Shown here one piece after another: positions 1 to 5,834 of a stretch of 6,742 nt of DNA (the first letter of the stretch is position 1; each line of letters starts with the position of its first letter). A program made the translations under genes and the position numbers. The notes below the pieces were generated by a model. That model worked only from the letters and a program-made list of their open reading frames with translations. It searched no databases and was not told the origin of the DNA. Source of the stretch: Dehalococcoidales bacterium (GTDB lineage Bacteria; Chloroflexota; Dehalococcoidia; Dehalococcoidales; ARS1013); NCBI GenBank assembly GCA_030672225.1, contig DAOVGW010000023.1, positions 1-6,742 on the forward strand, written 5' to 3'.

Positions 1-120
1 TTAATATCCTCCCCCTTTGAAGAGATAGATGCTAAAGGAGAGGGGGATAAAGCGGGTCCCCGGGAAAATCGAAGATTTTTCTGGGTGCTTAAAGGGGGTG
101 AGGTTGATAATAAAACCTCT
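1..120. repeat. Hairpin-rich, repeat-like segment upstream of gatB
   Basis: Two imperfect inverted repeats are visible. The first pairs a C/T-rich arm (about 7-18) with a G/A-rich arm (about 34-47), with bulges. The second is a 12-bp stem (59-70 with 74-85) closed by the 3-nt loop GAA and containing two G-U pairs. The G/A-rich wording, with runs of GGGG followed by ATAAAG, resembles dispersed palindromic intergenic repeats found in many bacterial genomes. No run of T follows either hairpin, so they are not obvious terminators. Calling it a repeat family is inference, because only one copy lies in the window. Confidence 0.35.
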
Positions 121-177
121 TCCTTGCCAGCTACCGGCATAGTTGCTATACTAAGTGGGCTATCCGGGGTAAGGTGA
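1..177 (+). other. Open frame entering from the left edge, possible tail of an upstream gene
   Basis: Frame 1 is open from the window edge to a TGA at 175-177, three bases before the gatB start; the other two plus frames close early. The 58 codons end in a hydrophobic run (GIVAILSGLSG) and match no family I recognise. In many genomes gatA precedes gatB, so this could be the extended tail of gatA or another upstream gene whose 3' end was overrun by the repeat-like segment. It could equally be open by chance. The stop overlaps the gatB ribosome binding site, which favours translational coupling if the frame is real. Confidence 0.25.
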
Positions 178-180
178 GCT

Positions 181-1656
181 GTGAATTTTGAGACCATTAT
201 CGGGCTTGAGGTACATACCCAGCTAAATACTAAGAGCAAGATGTTCTGTCGCTGCAGTACTGACTATGCCGATGCCACTCCTAATACCTATGTCTGCCCA
301 GTGTGCCTGGGGATGCCCGGTGTTCTACCCACCATCAATCAGCAGGCGGTGGAATATACCATAATGACGGCTCTGGCACTGCACTGCACTGTCTCCGCTC
401 TCACCAAGTTTGACCGCAAGAACTACCCCTACCCTGACCTGATGAAGGGTTATCAGGTTTCGCAGTATGATGCCCCTATTGGGCATCACGGCTGGCTCAC
501 AATTTATGCTGATGGTAAGAAGAAGCGGGTGAGTATCACCCGTGTTCACCTTGAAGAGGATGTGGCCAAGCTGCTGCACCGCACTTCCCCGGCTGGGGAA
601 GCTTACAGCCTGGTTGATGTTAACCGCTCCGGGGTACCGCTAATGGAGATTGTCGGTGAGCCAGACCTGCGCTCCCCTGAGGAAGCCAGAGAGTATCTGG
701 TAAAGCTACGCAGCATCCTTCGCTATCTGGGCGTCTCCACGGCCAATATGGAGGAAGGGAGCTTTAGGTGTGATGCCAATATCAGTATTCGCCCCGAGGG
801 CAGCACCGACTTGCTGGCTAAGGTAGAGGTCAAGAATATGAATAGCTTTAAGGCTGTCTACCGGGCGCTTGAGTATGAGGCTCAAAGGCAGAAAAAGGCA
901 GCCGCCGAGGGCAAAAGGCTTGTTCAGGAGACCAGGGGCTGGGTGGAGGAAAGGGGGAAGACGGTTTCCCAGCGCAGTAAGGAGTATGCCCACGACTACC
1001 GCTATTTTCCTGAGCCAGACCTGCCGCCACTGGTGATAAGTCGTGACTGGGTGGAGAAAATAAGAGACAAACTGCCAGAACTAGCCGAAGCCAGACGCGA
1101 CCGTTTTATGGCTGAATACGGGCTATCACTCTACGATACTAATCTGCTTACCGGCTCCAAGGCGATGGCTGACTACTTTGAAGATTGCTTAAAAACTAAA
1201 GCGTATAAAAAGCTGCCGCAGAATGAGGCAGCTAAGACGGTGAGTAACTGGCTTCTGGGTGAAGTCAGTCGCATAATAAATGCTAATAACGCAGATATTG
1301 TTAACTTTAGAAATAAGGTCGGCCCTGAACAACTTACCAGATTGTTAGTCTTGAACTCACAAGGTGATATTAGCACCGCAACCTCCAAATCTATACTTGA
1401 GGAGATGTTTGATACCGGAGAAGATGCCGATGCCATTATTGCTCAGCGAGGACTGAAACAAATCAGTGATACTGCTGAGATTGAAGAAGTAATAAGCCAG
1501 GTGATTGAGGCCAATCTTAAGGCAGTAGCTGACTATAAAGCAGGCAAGGCCGAGTCTCTAAAGTTTCTCCTCGGACAGGTGATGCGGGCTACCAGAGGTC
1601 GGGTCAATCCCAAGCTGGCAGCCCAACTACTTAAGAAAAAGCTAGAGGAAGGATAA
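181..1656 (+). CDS. gatB: Aspartyl/glutamyl-tRNA(Asn/Gln) amidotransferase subunit B
   Basis: GatB is the subunit of the cytoplasmic GatCAB complex that phosphorylates mischarged Glu-tRNA(Gln) or Asp-tRNA(Asn) and amidates it with ammonia delivered by GatA. The 491 residues match the usual full length. The N-terminal family signature GLEVHTQLNTKSKMFCRC is at 8-25. Four cysteines, C23, C25, C39 and C42 (the last two in CPVC), fit the structural zinc site. A stretch close to KNYPYPDLMKGYQ follows around residue 80, where the catalytic cradle begins. The C-terminal part, from about 340 on, is the helical tRNA-binding YqeY-like tail. Start is GTG at 181, preceded by AAGGTGA (171-177) at good spacing. 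secG follows after one base. The partner genes gatA and gatC are not in the window. Confidence 0.97.
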   Translation: MNFETIIGLEVHTQLNTKSKMFCRCSTDYADATPNTYVCPVCLGMPGVLPTINQQAVEYTIMTALALHCTVSALTKFDRKNYPYPDLMKGYQVSQYDAPIGHHGWLTIYADGKKKRVSITRVHLEEDVAKLLHRTSPAGEAYSLVDVNRSGVPLMEIVGEPDLRSPEEAREYLVKLRSILRYLGVSTANMEEGSFRCDANISIRPEGSTDLLAKVEVKNMNSFKAVYRALEYEAQRQKKAAAEGKRLVQETRGWVEERGKTVSQRSKEYAHDYRYFPEPDLPPLVISRDWVEKIRDKLPELAEARRDRFMAEYGLSLYDTNLLTGSKAMADYFEDCLKTKAYKKLPQNEAAKTVSNWLLGEVSRIINANNADIVNFRNKVGPEQLTRLLVLNSQGDISTATSKSILEEMFDTGEDADAIIAQRGLKQISDTAEIEEVISQVIEANLKAVADYKAGKAESLKFLLGQVMRATRGRVNPKLAAQLLKKKLEEG

Positions 1657-1657
1657 G

Positions 1658-1891
1658 ATGCAAACCTACTTAATTATTGCTCAAATAGTGGTATCTATAG
1701 CCCTGGTGCTAATTATTCTGCTTCAGGTTAGAGGTGGTGGACTGGGAGGCATCTTTGGTCAGGCCGATACTGTCTACCGAACCAAACGGGGTGTGGAAAA
1801 AACCCTGTTTCAATTCACCATCATCCTGGTAGTTCTATTTGTTGCCATCTCACTAATACTACTCAAACTAGGACCAATGGTAGTAAGTTAA
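1658..1891 (+). CDS. secG: Protein-export translocase subunit SecG
   Basis: SecG is the small accessory subunit of the SecYEG channel in the inner membrane and assists SecA-driven export. The 77-residue protein has the family plan: a first membrane helix at about 3-22, a conserved glycine-rich loop (GGGLGGIFGQ, about 26-35), a basic stretch TKRGVEKTLF (about 42-51), and a second membrane helix at about 51-69. The ATG lies one base after the gatB stop, and its ribosome binding site (GAGGAAGGA) is formed by the last gatB codons, so translation is probably coupled. The last codons (GPMVVS) are part of a short direct near-duplication that continues into the spacer before the next gene. Confidence 0.93.
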   Translation: MQTYLIIAQIVVSIALVLIILLQVRGGGLGGIFGQADTVYRTKRGVEKTLFQFTIILVVLFVAISLILLKLGPMVVS

Positions 1892-1926
1892 AGGCGTGGC
1901 GGCTTTGGTATAGGACTAATGGTAGT
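1869..1926 (+). repeat. Short direct near-duplication at the secG 3' end
   Basis: The 16 bases at 1869-1884 (TAGGACCAATGGTAGT) recur at 1911-1926 with one mismatch (C to T at 1917), 42 bases apart. The first copy encodes the SecG tail GPMVV. The second copy, read in the corresponding frame, gives GLMVV and then a stop, and ends exactly before the GTG start of the next gene. It looks like a local tandem duplication of the secG end. Confidence 0.6.
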
Positions 1927-2763
1927 GTGAGCACCATAATAACACTGACCACCGATTTTGGCTTAGCTGATGCCTATGTGGCGGCTATGAAGGGGGTAAT
2001 ACTGGGTATTAACCCTGAAGTAAAGATAATAGATATTTGCCATTCTATTAAGCCCCAGAATATCGCCCAAGCCGCCTTTGTCCTGAGTACGGCATATCCA
2101 TACTTCTCCAAGAAGACCGTCCATGTGGTGGTGGTTGACCCCGGGGTTGGCAGTGAGCGTCGGGCTATTATTCTGAGGACACCAATAGCTTGCTTTGTCG
2201 CCCCCGATAACGGTGTCTTGAGTTATGTTATCCAGCAGTCTTTAAGCAAGCCAGTAGAGAAGAGGGGGCAGTTTTCTATCAAAGGAGGGGTGAGGCCGGG
2301 AGCGGAGCTAGAAGCGGTGGCTATTACCAATCCCAAGTTCTGGAGGTCACCGGTCAACGCTACCTTCCACGGGCGCGATATCTTTGCCCCGGTAGCGGCG
2401 GCGCTGTCGCTTGGCTTTCCACCAATAGACTTTGGTGAGCCCATAGATTCTGTTGAAGTGTTGCCCCTTCCCCGGTCGTCTCAGAGACCAGACGGCACGC
2501 TGGTGGGACACATCATCCACATTGATAACTTTGGCAATCTGATAACGAACATAAAAAGCGATGACCTACTGGACAAAGCCGAGCCTATTACTATTGAGGT
2601 CGGTGGCCAGCTCATTTTTGGGCTAGAGCGCACCTATGCTGAAGGTGGCGGGTTAATAGCTCTCATCGGCAGTAACGGCTACCTGGAAGTATCACTGAAG
2701 GGTGGTAGTGCCAGCTCCCTGCTTGATGCTAGAGTAGGTGATGAAGTAAGATTAAGGCGGTAG
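1927..2763 (+). CDS. SAM hydroxide adenosyltransferase (DUF62, SAM hydrolase)
   Basis: Members of this family split S-adenosylmethionine with water to adenosine and methionine, and are related to the bacterial fluorinase and chlorinase. Visible motifs in order: TTDFG (8-12) with a following AYVAAMKG, HSIKPQNIAQAAFVL (39-53), VVVDPGVGSERR (68-79), APDNGVLSY (92-100), TFHGRD (146-151), HIDNFGNLITN (198-208) and a C-terminal GSNGYLEV. The water-activating Asp-Arg-His triad of the family maps to D71, R78 and H148. It lacks the insert before APDNG that marks fluorinase, so halogenation is unlikely. D71 and H148 are 77 residues apart, against 59 in the archaeal enzyme as I remember it (D68, H127), so about 18 residues are added near 103-127. 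The GTG start has no clear ribosome binding site. No alternative start exists in frame back to the secG stop. Physiological role is unsettled for the family. Confidence 0.9.
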   Translation: MSTIITLTTDFGLADAYVAAMKGVILGINPEVKIIDICHSIKPQNIAQAAFVLSTAYPYFSKKTVHVVVVDPGVGSERRAIILRTPIACFVAPDNGVLSYVIQQSLSKPVEKRGQFSIKGGVRPGAELEAVAITNPKFWRSPVNATFHGRDIFAPVAAALSLGFPPIDFGEPIDSVEVLPLPRSSQRPDGTLVGHIIHIDNFGNLITNIKSDDLLDKAEPITIEVGGQLIFGLERTYAEGGGLIALIGSNGYLEVSLKGGSASSLLDARVGDEVRLRR

Positions 2764-2777
2764 TCAGGAGGTAACCA

Positions 2778-2879
2778 GTGAGCTGTCCTCTTTGTGGAAA
2801 AGCCCATATTTACTACTGCGCCAGAAGTGCTGGCCGAAGCATGCGGCAACGGCTCAAAAAGAAAGGAGGTAAGTCATGA
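2778..2879 (+). CDS. 33-residue putative zinc-binding mini-protein
   Basis: This short frame fills the apparent gap between the DUF62 gene and the prenyltransferase. It starts with GTG at 2778, five bases after a very strong ribosome binding site (AGGAGGT, 2766-2772), and stops with TGA at 2877-2879, giving an ATGA overlap with the next gene. The N-terminal half, SCPLCGKAHIYYC, places C3, C6, H10 and C14 in a C-x2-C-x3-H-x3-C pattern, close to but one residue tighter at each end than a classical zinc knuckle. The second half is strongly basic (RQRLKKKGGK), suggesting nucleic-acid or ribosome contact. I do not recognise a family. The frame could instead be a leader whose translation delivers ribosomes to the prenyltransferase start; its own AAAGGAGGT codons are the ribosome binding site of that gene. 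Signal, start and overlap make translation likely; function is unknown. Confidence 0.6.
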   Translation: MSCPLCGKAHIYYCARSAGRSMRQRLKKKGGKS

Positions 2880-3784
2880 AGATAAAAATATGGTTTCTTG
2901 AGCTCAGACCGCAGTTCTTGATTCTTTCGGTAGTGCTGCCCTTCCTGGGCACCAGCATCGCCTGGTATTATTATGATGCCTTTCATTTAGGCTATGCCCT
3001 GCTAGCCTTTGTCGGACTGCTGCTGGCCCATATCAGCGTCAATGTGCTTAACGACTACTTTGACTATAGAAGTGGGATAGACCTCGAGACTAAAAGAACC
3101 CCTTTCAGTGGTGGCAGTGGCGTTCTCCCTGTAGGTCTCCTTAGACCGAGACAGGTCTTCTGGCTCGGCTTGGCCAGCTTCCTGCTGGCGATACCCATAG
3201 GCATCTTTTTTGTCATCGTCAGTGGTTTAGCTCTGTTACCGCTGCTCCTGGTAGCCGCCGTCTTCATCTTCCTTTATACACCCTTCATACTCAAGACAAG
3301 ATGGCCTGAGTGGGCTGCCGGGCTTGGGTTGGGGACTTTGCCGATTCTGGGGTTTTACTTTATCCAGACTGGTGACTACAATCTGCCTGTGGTGGTTATT
3401 GCTTCAATACCATCCGGCATTCTGGTGCATAATCTGCTCCTCTTGAACGAATTTCCCGATACCGAAGCCGACAGGAAAGCTGGCAGAAAAACCTTGCCCA
3501 TCACTATGGGAAAGGCAAAGGCAAGCATAGTCTATTCAGTGCTGACGGTCATGGTCTATCTGTGGATAATCGGCGGGGTGGTGGCAGGACAAATGCCAGC
3601 TTTCTCTCTTATAGCTCTGCTAACACTTCCCTTTGCCATAAAGGCTATTCAAGGCGCCCGGAAGCATCAGGAGATGGCCAGGCTAGTGCCGGCTATGGCT
3701 AATAATGTTCTGGTTGTCCTCCTAACCCAGCTTCTGCTGGGCATCGGCTATATTCTGGCCGGGGTCTTCTCTAATTTTTCATGA
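2876..3784 (+). CDS. menA: UbiA/MenA-type prenyltransferase (probable dihydroxynaphthoate polyprenyltransferase)
   Basis: Integral membrane UbiA-superfamily enzyme that transfers a polyprenyl chain from its diphosphate to an aromatic acceptor. The 302 residues form about nine hydrophobic helices. The first magnesium-diphosphate motif is NDYFDYRSGID at 59-69 (N59, D60, D63, D69). The second, NEFPDTEADRKAGRKTL at 191-207, supplies D195 and D199 and has the AGRKTL ending usual for MenA rather than ubiquinone-type UbiA. ATG at 2876 follows AAAGGAGGT with ideal spacing and overlaps the stop of the mini-protein. The gene in turn overlaps ubiE by four bases, which supports a quinone pathway. The acceptor is inferred: menaquinone is likeliest for this lineage, but another aromatic or lipid cannot be excluded. 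Confidence 0.82.
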   Translation: MKIKIWFLELRPQFLILSVVLPFLGTSIAWYYYDAFHLGYALLAFVGLLLAHISVNVLNDYFDYRSGIDLETKRTPFSGGSGVLPVGLLRPRQVFWLGLASFLLAIPIGIFFVIVSGLALLPLLLVAAVFIFLYTPFILKTRWPEWAAGLGLGTLPILGFYFIQTGDYNLPVVVIASIPSGILVHNLLLLNEFPDTEADRKAGRKTLPITMGKAKASIVYSVLTVMVYLWIIGGVVAGQMPAFSLIALLTLPFAIKAIQGARKHQEMARLVPAMANNVLVVLLTQLLLGIGYILAGVFSNFS

Positions 3785-4524
3785 GCGAGAACATGACCAG
3801 TTGCGCTGACAAGACGAAGCGGAGTAGGCCTCTCCATGATATGTTCACTGCTGTACCACCCCATTATGACCTTATTAACCACGTCATAACATGGGGTCTG
3901 GATAAACGGTGGCGCCGGCAGGCAGCCAGAGAGTGTCTAGCTTCACAACCTGGGAAAGCACTTGACCTGTGCTGTGGTACCGGTGACCTGGCTATGGATT
4001 TGGCCAGGCTGGCTGATGATAGCGTGGAGGTGAGTGGGGTTGATTTCAGCCAGCCCATGCTTGATAAAGCCAGACAGAAGGCAAAAACAGTAGCTCGTGG
4101 CAAGAAGCTATCCATTGTCTATGGTGATGTCGCCCACCTTCCCTTTCCTGATGGATACTTTGACTGCATTGGCATCTCTTTTGCCTTCCGCAACTTGACC
4201 TATAAGAACCCCCTGACACGGGAATATATGGTCGAGGTACTCAGGGTGTTGAGTGCCGGTGGCAGATGTGTCATTGTGGAAAGCAGTCAACCGAGGTCCA
4301 GGCTAATACGAAAACTGTTTCATCTGTATCTGCGTTGGTTCGTCTCTAGGGTAGGCTCCCTGCTCTCGGGTAATAGAGAAGCCTATCATTATCTGGCTGA
4401 GTCAGCGGCTCGATTTTACACCTCTGAGGAGCTCAAGAGACTATTGCTTACCGCCGGCTTCTGTCAGGTATCCTTCCGCCCCCTCTTTTTGGGGGCTGTC
4501 GGAATCCACGTAGCTGTTAAGTAA
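3781..4524 (+). CDS. ubiE: UbiE/MenG-type demethylmenaquinone C-methyltransferase
   Basis: SAM-dependent class I methyltransferase that adds the ring methyl group to demethylmenaquinone, the last step of menaquinone synthesis. Features: the family opening FTAVPPHYDLINHVITWGLDKRWRR (22-46), the SAM-binding motif LDLCCGTGD (61-69), the acidic residue D88 in GVDFS, the GDVAHLPFPDGYFD segment (115-128), and the UbiE signature SFAFRNL (133-139) followed by the motif around VLRVLSAGGR (153-162). The C-terminal EAYHYLAESAARF stretch is also typical. At 247 residues it is full length. It begins at an ATG overlapping the prenyltransferase stop (ATGA) with no ribosome binding site of its own, so it should depend on translational coupling. 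It is the last gene of the plus-strand string. Confidence 0.93.
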   Translation: MSENMTSCADKTKRSRPLHDMFTAVPPHYDLINHVITWGLDKRWRRQAARECLASQPGKALDLCCGTGDLAMDLARLADDSVEVSGVDFSQPMLDKARQKAKTVARGKKLSIVYGDVAHLPFPDGYFDCIGISFAFRNLTYKNPLTREYMVEVLRVLSAGGRCVIVESSQPRSRLIRKLFHLYLRWFVSRVGSLLSGNREAYHYLAESAARFYTSEELKRLLLTAGFCQVSFRPLFLGAVGIHVAVK

Positions 4525-4536
4525 GAACACACCATT

Positions 4537-4577
4537 AAAAAAAGTAGGCTCCAGAAACACTTCCCAGAGCCTACTTT
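4537..4577 (-). terminator. Rho-independent terminator, minus strand
   Basis: A perfect 11-bp stem (AAAGTAGGCTC at 4541-4551 with GAGCCTACTTT at 4567-4577) closes a 15-base loop. Read on the minus strand it runs straight into seven T (4543-4537). In the plus direction the hairpin is followed by ACCTTCG, so it would serve the ubiE operon poorly. It lies more than 350 bases beyond the tmRNA terminator, so it implies a separate minus-strand transcript. Confidence 0.75.
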
Positions 4578-4863
4578 ACCTTCGTTCCCTACTCCTCCCG
4601 CCTGATTTTAACCAGATGTCTCCACTTTAGAACGGGAGTCTCTTAAGCAACTACGAGGAGCTCAAGAACCTTCGTCCGCCCCTCACCGATGGTCTTACCG
4701 TGTCCTCCCATTTCTCACCAGCGAGGAGCCTTGCCGAGGAAATTTCCTTCTGCATAACAGGGCTAGTATCACCTTCATCATGCCTTCCTCCTTCTACTGG
4801 ATTTACGGAAGGGAACTTAACCCTTCCAACTTTCAGTCTAGTAAATTTGGTGCCAAAAGTCAA
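4578..4863 (-). other. Candidate minus-strand transcription unit: small RNA or decayed TnpB/guide-RNA end
   Basis: Read on the minus strand, this segment begins with a promoter-like pair and ends at the strong terminator, so a transcript of roughly 290 nt is plausible. Several local hairpins are visible, for example the stem GGAAGGG/CCCTTCC near 4807-4828 and AGGAAATTTCCT near 4740-4750. A frame opening with TTG at 4863 runs 70 codons to 4651. Its wording (VGRVKFPSVNPVEGG, then SPVMQKEISSARLL) reminds me of the variable C-terminal tails of IS200/IS605 TnpB proteins. The CCCGTTCTAAAG-centred imperfect hairpin (about 4618-4638) resembles the right-end guide-RNA hairpins of those elements. No TnpB catalytic core or zinc finger is present, so it would be a remnant. 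I checked for RNase P and SRP RNA signature motifs and did not find them. Confidence 0.3.
4835..4863 (-). promoter_or_regulatory. Promoter-like -35/-10 pair, minus strand
   Basis: On the minus strand TTGACT (4863-4858, five of six consensus bases) is followed after exactly 17 bases by TAGACT (4840-4835, four of six). A transcript would start near 4828 and run to the terminator at 4577-4537. It is a sequence match only, and the -10 element is weak. Confidence 0.35.
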
Positions 4864-4945
4864 GTTTTTCGGTCTTGTTATTATTTAGAAGGCAATAGCC
4901 AACTATAATATATTCTTGCTTCTCTAACTATACCTGAAGCTGAAG

Positions 4946-4977
4946 AAAAACGGGCCCCGGCTTAAGCCTAGAGCCCG
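4946..4977 (-). terminator. Terminator of tmRNA (ssrA)
   Basis: Ten bases after the tmRNA CCA end, the minus strand forms a GC-rich stem: CGGGCTCT then A bulge then GG, pairing with CC then GGGGCCCG, around a CTTAAG loop. It is followed at once by TTTTT (4950-4946). This is a classical Rho-independent terminator in the expected place. Confidence 0.85.
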
Positions 4978-4986
4978 AATTTAATC

Positions 4987-5339
4987 TGGTGGAGACGGGG
5001 GAGAGTCGAACTCCCCGTCCAGAAGAGGCTGTCCAGAATCTACTACAGGTTTAGTCAGCTCTTTAGTCTTACCCGGCTAGCCTCTGCTGACCGAGTTTAG
5101 CCAGGCCAGCCGATAAATCTTTCACCGCCCTTATCGGCATCCGGGCGATGGCACCCCAACTTTTCGGCACCCAAATCCCGACCCGCCGGGGTGAGGTCAG
5201 GTTGGATGTGCTAGCTTAATTTAGCCGGCAAGAACCAATTCAGGTTCGCCAATTATTTTTGCCACTTGTTTCATGAGGGTAGTGGCACCTCAACCTGCAA
5301 TCCTGTAACATACCTCCCCTGTCGAAACCACGCGTCCCC
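4987..5339 (-). ncRNA. ssrA: Transfer-messenger RNA (tmRNA)
   Basis: tmRNA rescues ribosomes stalled on broken messages and tags the incomplete protein for degradation. On the minus strand the 5' end GGGGACG (5339-5333) pairs with CGTCTCC before an encoded ACCA (4990-4987), a seven-pair acceptor stem with one G-U. Next comes the conserved TGGTTTCGACAGGG D-arm analogue. The 3' end carries the T arm GGGAG-TTCGACT-CTCCC. The molecule is one-piece, about 353 nt, a normal length. G- and C-rich blocks after the tag frame fit the usual pseudoknots. smpB lies 27 bases upstream on the same strand, and I see no good promoter between them, so ssrA may be processed from a joint transcript; a promoter inside smpB is also possible. 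Confidence 0.96.
5221..5262 (-). other. tmRNA tag-peptide reading frame
   Basis: Within tmRNA the likely resume codon is GCA (5262-5260), followed by codons for KIIGEPELVLAG and a TAA stop (5223-5221), giving the 13-residue tag AKIIGEPELVLAG. GCA is preferred because the preceding bases AAGTG resemble the UAGUC context of well-studied tmRNAs (AGT at -4 to -2). A later resume codon, GGC at 5250-5248, would give GEPELVLAG, closely like the Dehalococcoides tag as I remember it (GERELVLAG). The degron ends in LAG rather than LAA. Confidence 0.8.
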
Positions 5340-5366
5340 GTTTGTTAACGACCGCTTAAAGGTAAG

Positions 5367-5834
5367 CTACCTCCTTGGCGACTTTCGCCACTTCAGGGTT
5401 CGTCCCATTTCTCGTTCCACCTCACGGCGGGTTATGGCTTCCCGCTTGTCGTATAGCTTTTTACCTTTGGCTAAGGCTATTGAAACCTTGGCCAGATGGT
5501 CTTTTAGATATATCTTTAGCGGAACCAGGGTAAGACCCTTTTCGGCTATCCGGCTGCTGAGGCTATTAATCTCTTTACGATGCAGCAAAAGCTTTCTGGG
5601 CCGCCTTGGCTCATGGCTCAGGTGACTGGCCGCTTCATAGCGAGCAATATGGGCATTCACTAACCAAAGCTCCGCAGCCTCAGGCCGAACATAGGCTTCA
5701 CCCAGACTCACCCTCCCGGAACGGAGTGATTTTATCTCAGTGCCGGTGAGAGAAATTCCAGCCTCAATACTATCCTGGATAAAGTAGTTATGGTAAGCCT
5801 TGCGGTTGGTAGCTATTGTCTTTATTTTAGTCAT
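5367..5834 (-). CDS. smpB: SsrA-binding protein SmpB
   Basis: SmpB binds the tRNA-like domain of tmRNA, carries it to stalled ribosomes and uses its C-terminal tail to sense an empty mRNA channel. The 155 residues match the family. Motifs: TNRKAYHNYFI (9-19), GISLTGTEIKSLRSG (26-40), NAHI.RY (60-66), HEPRRPRKLLLHRKEI (74-89), GLTLVPLKIY (100-109) and IALAKGKKLYDKRE (119-132). The tail is basic and carries W149 in the decoding-centre region. One difference is KDHLAKV (111-117), where most relatives have a glycine-containing turn such as NGRAKV. The ATG at 5834 has no Shine-Dalgarno sequence but lies directly after an extended -10 element. The gene precedes ssrA on the same strand, joining the protein to its RNA partner. 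Confidence 0.96.
   Translation of the reverse strand: MTKIKTIATNRKAYHNYFIQDSIEAGISLTGTEIKSLRSGRVSLGEAYVRPEAAELWLVNAHIARYEAASHLSHEPRRPRKLLLHRKEINSLSSRIAEKGLTLVPLKIYLKDHLAKVSIALAKGKKLYDKREAITRREVEREMGRTLKWRKSPRR

Larger units (their letters stand above)
4525..4986. other. Intergenic region between the convergent ubiE and ssrA genes
   Basis: This 462-base stretch has no gene I can assign with confidence. It contains a minus-strand terminator near the ubiE end, a middle part with a minus-strand promoter-like pair and a short minus-strand open frame, and the terminator of tmRNA. Nothing in it looks like a good terminator for the plus-strand operon: neither hairpin is followed by a T run in that direction. 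Confidence 0.7.

Noticed and set aside
136..168. LPATG followed by a hydrophobic run in the leading open frame, like a sortase sorting signal
   Set aside because: The hydrophobic part is only about eleven residues with a single arginine after it, the frame itself is doubtful, and the chromosomal context (directly before gatB) gives no support for a cell-wall protein.
1927..2763. Fluorinase or chlorinase rather than SAM hydrolase
   Set aside because: The insert before APDNG that marks fluorinase is absent and the Asp-Arg-His hydrolase triad (D71, R78, H148) is intact.
4578..4830. RNase P RNA, SRP RNA or 6S RNA in the gap
   Set aside because: The GAGGAAAGTCC region of RNase P RNA and the GGAA-tetraloop core of SRP RNA are absent on both strands, and no single long bulged hairpin like 6S RNA is apparent.
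4700..4888. 62-codon plus-strand open frame in the ubiE-ssrA gap
   Set aside because: No ribosome binding site, no recognisable motif, and it lies opposite the candidate minus-strand unit; I give it no support.
5266..5625. 119-codon plus-strand open frame
   Set aside because: It lies across the tmRNA 5' end and antisense to the well-supported smpB gene; the protein is low-complexity and Arg/Ser-rich, typical of a shadow frame.
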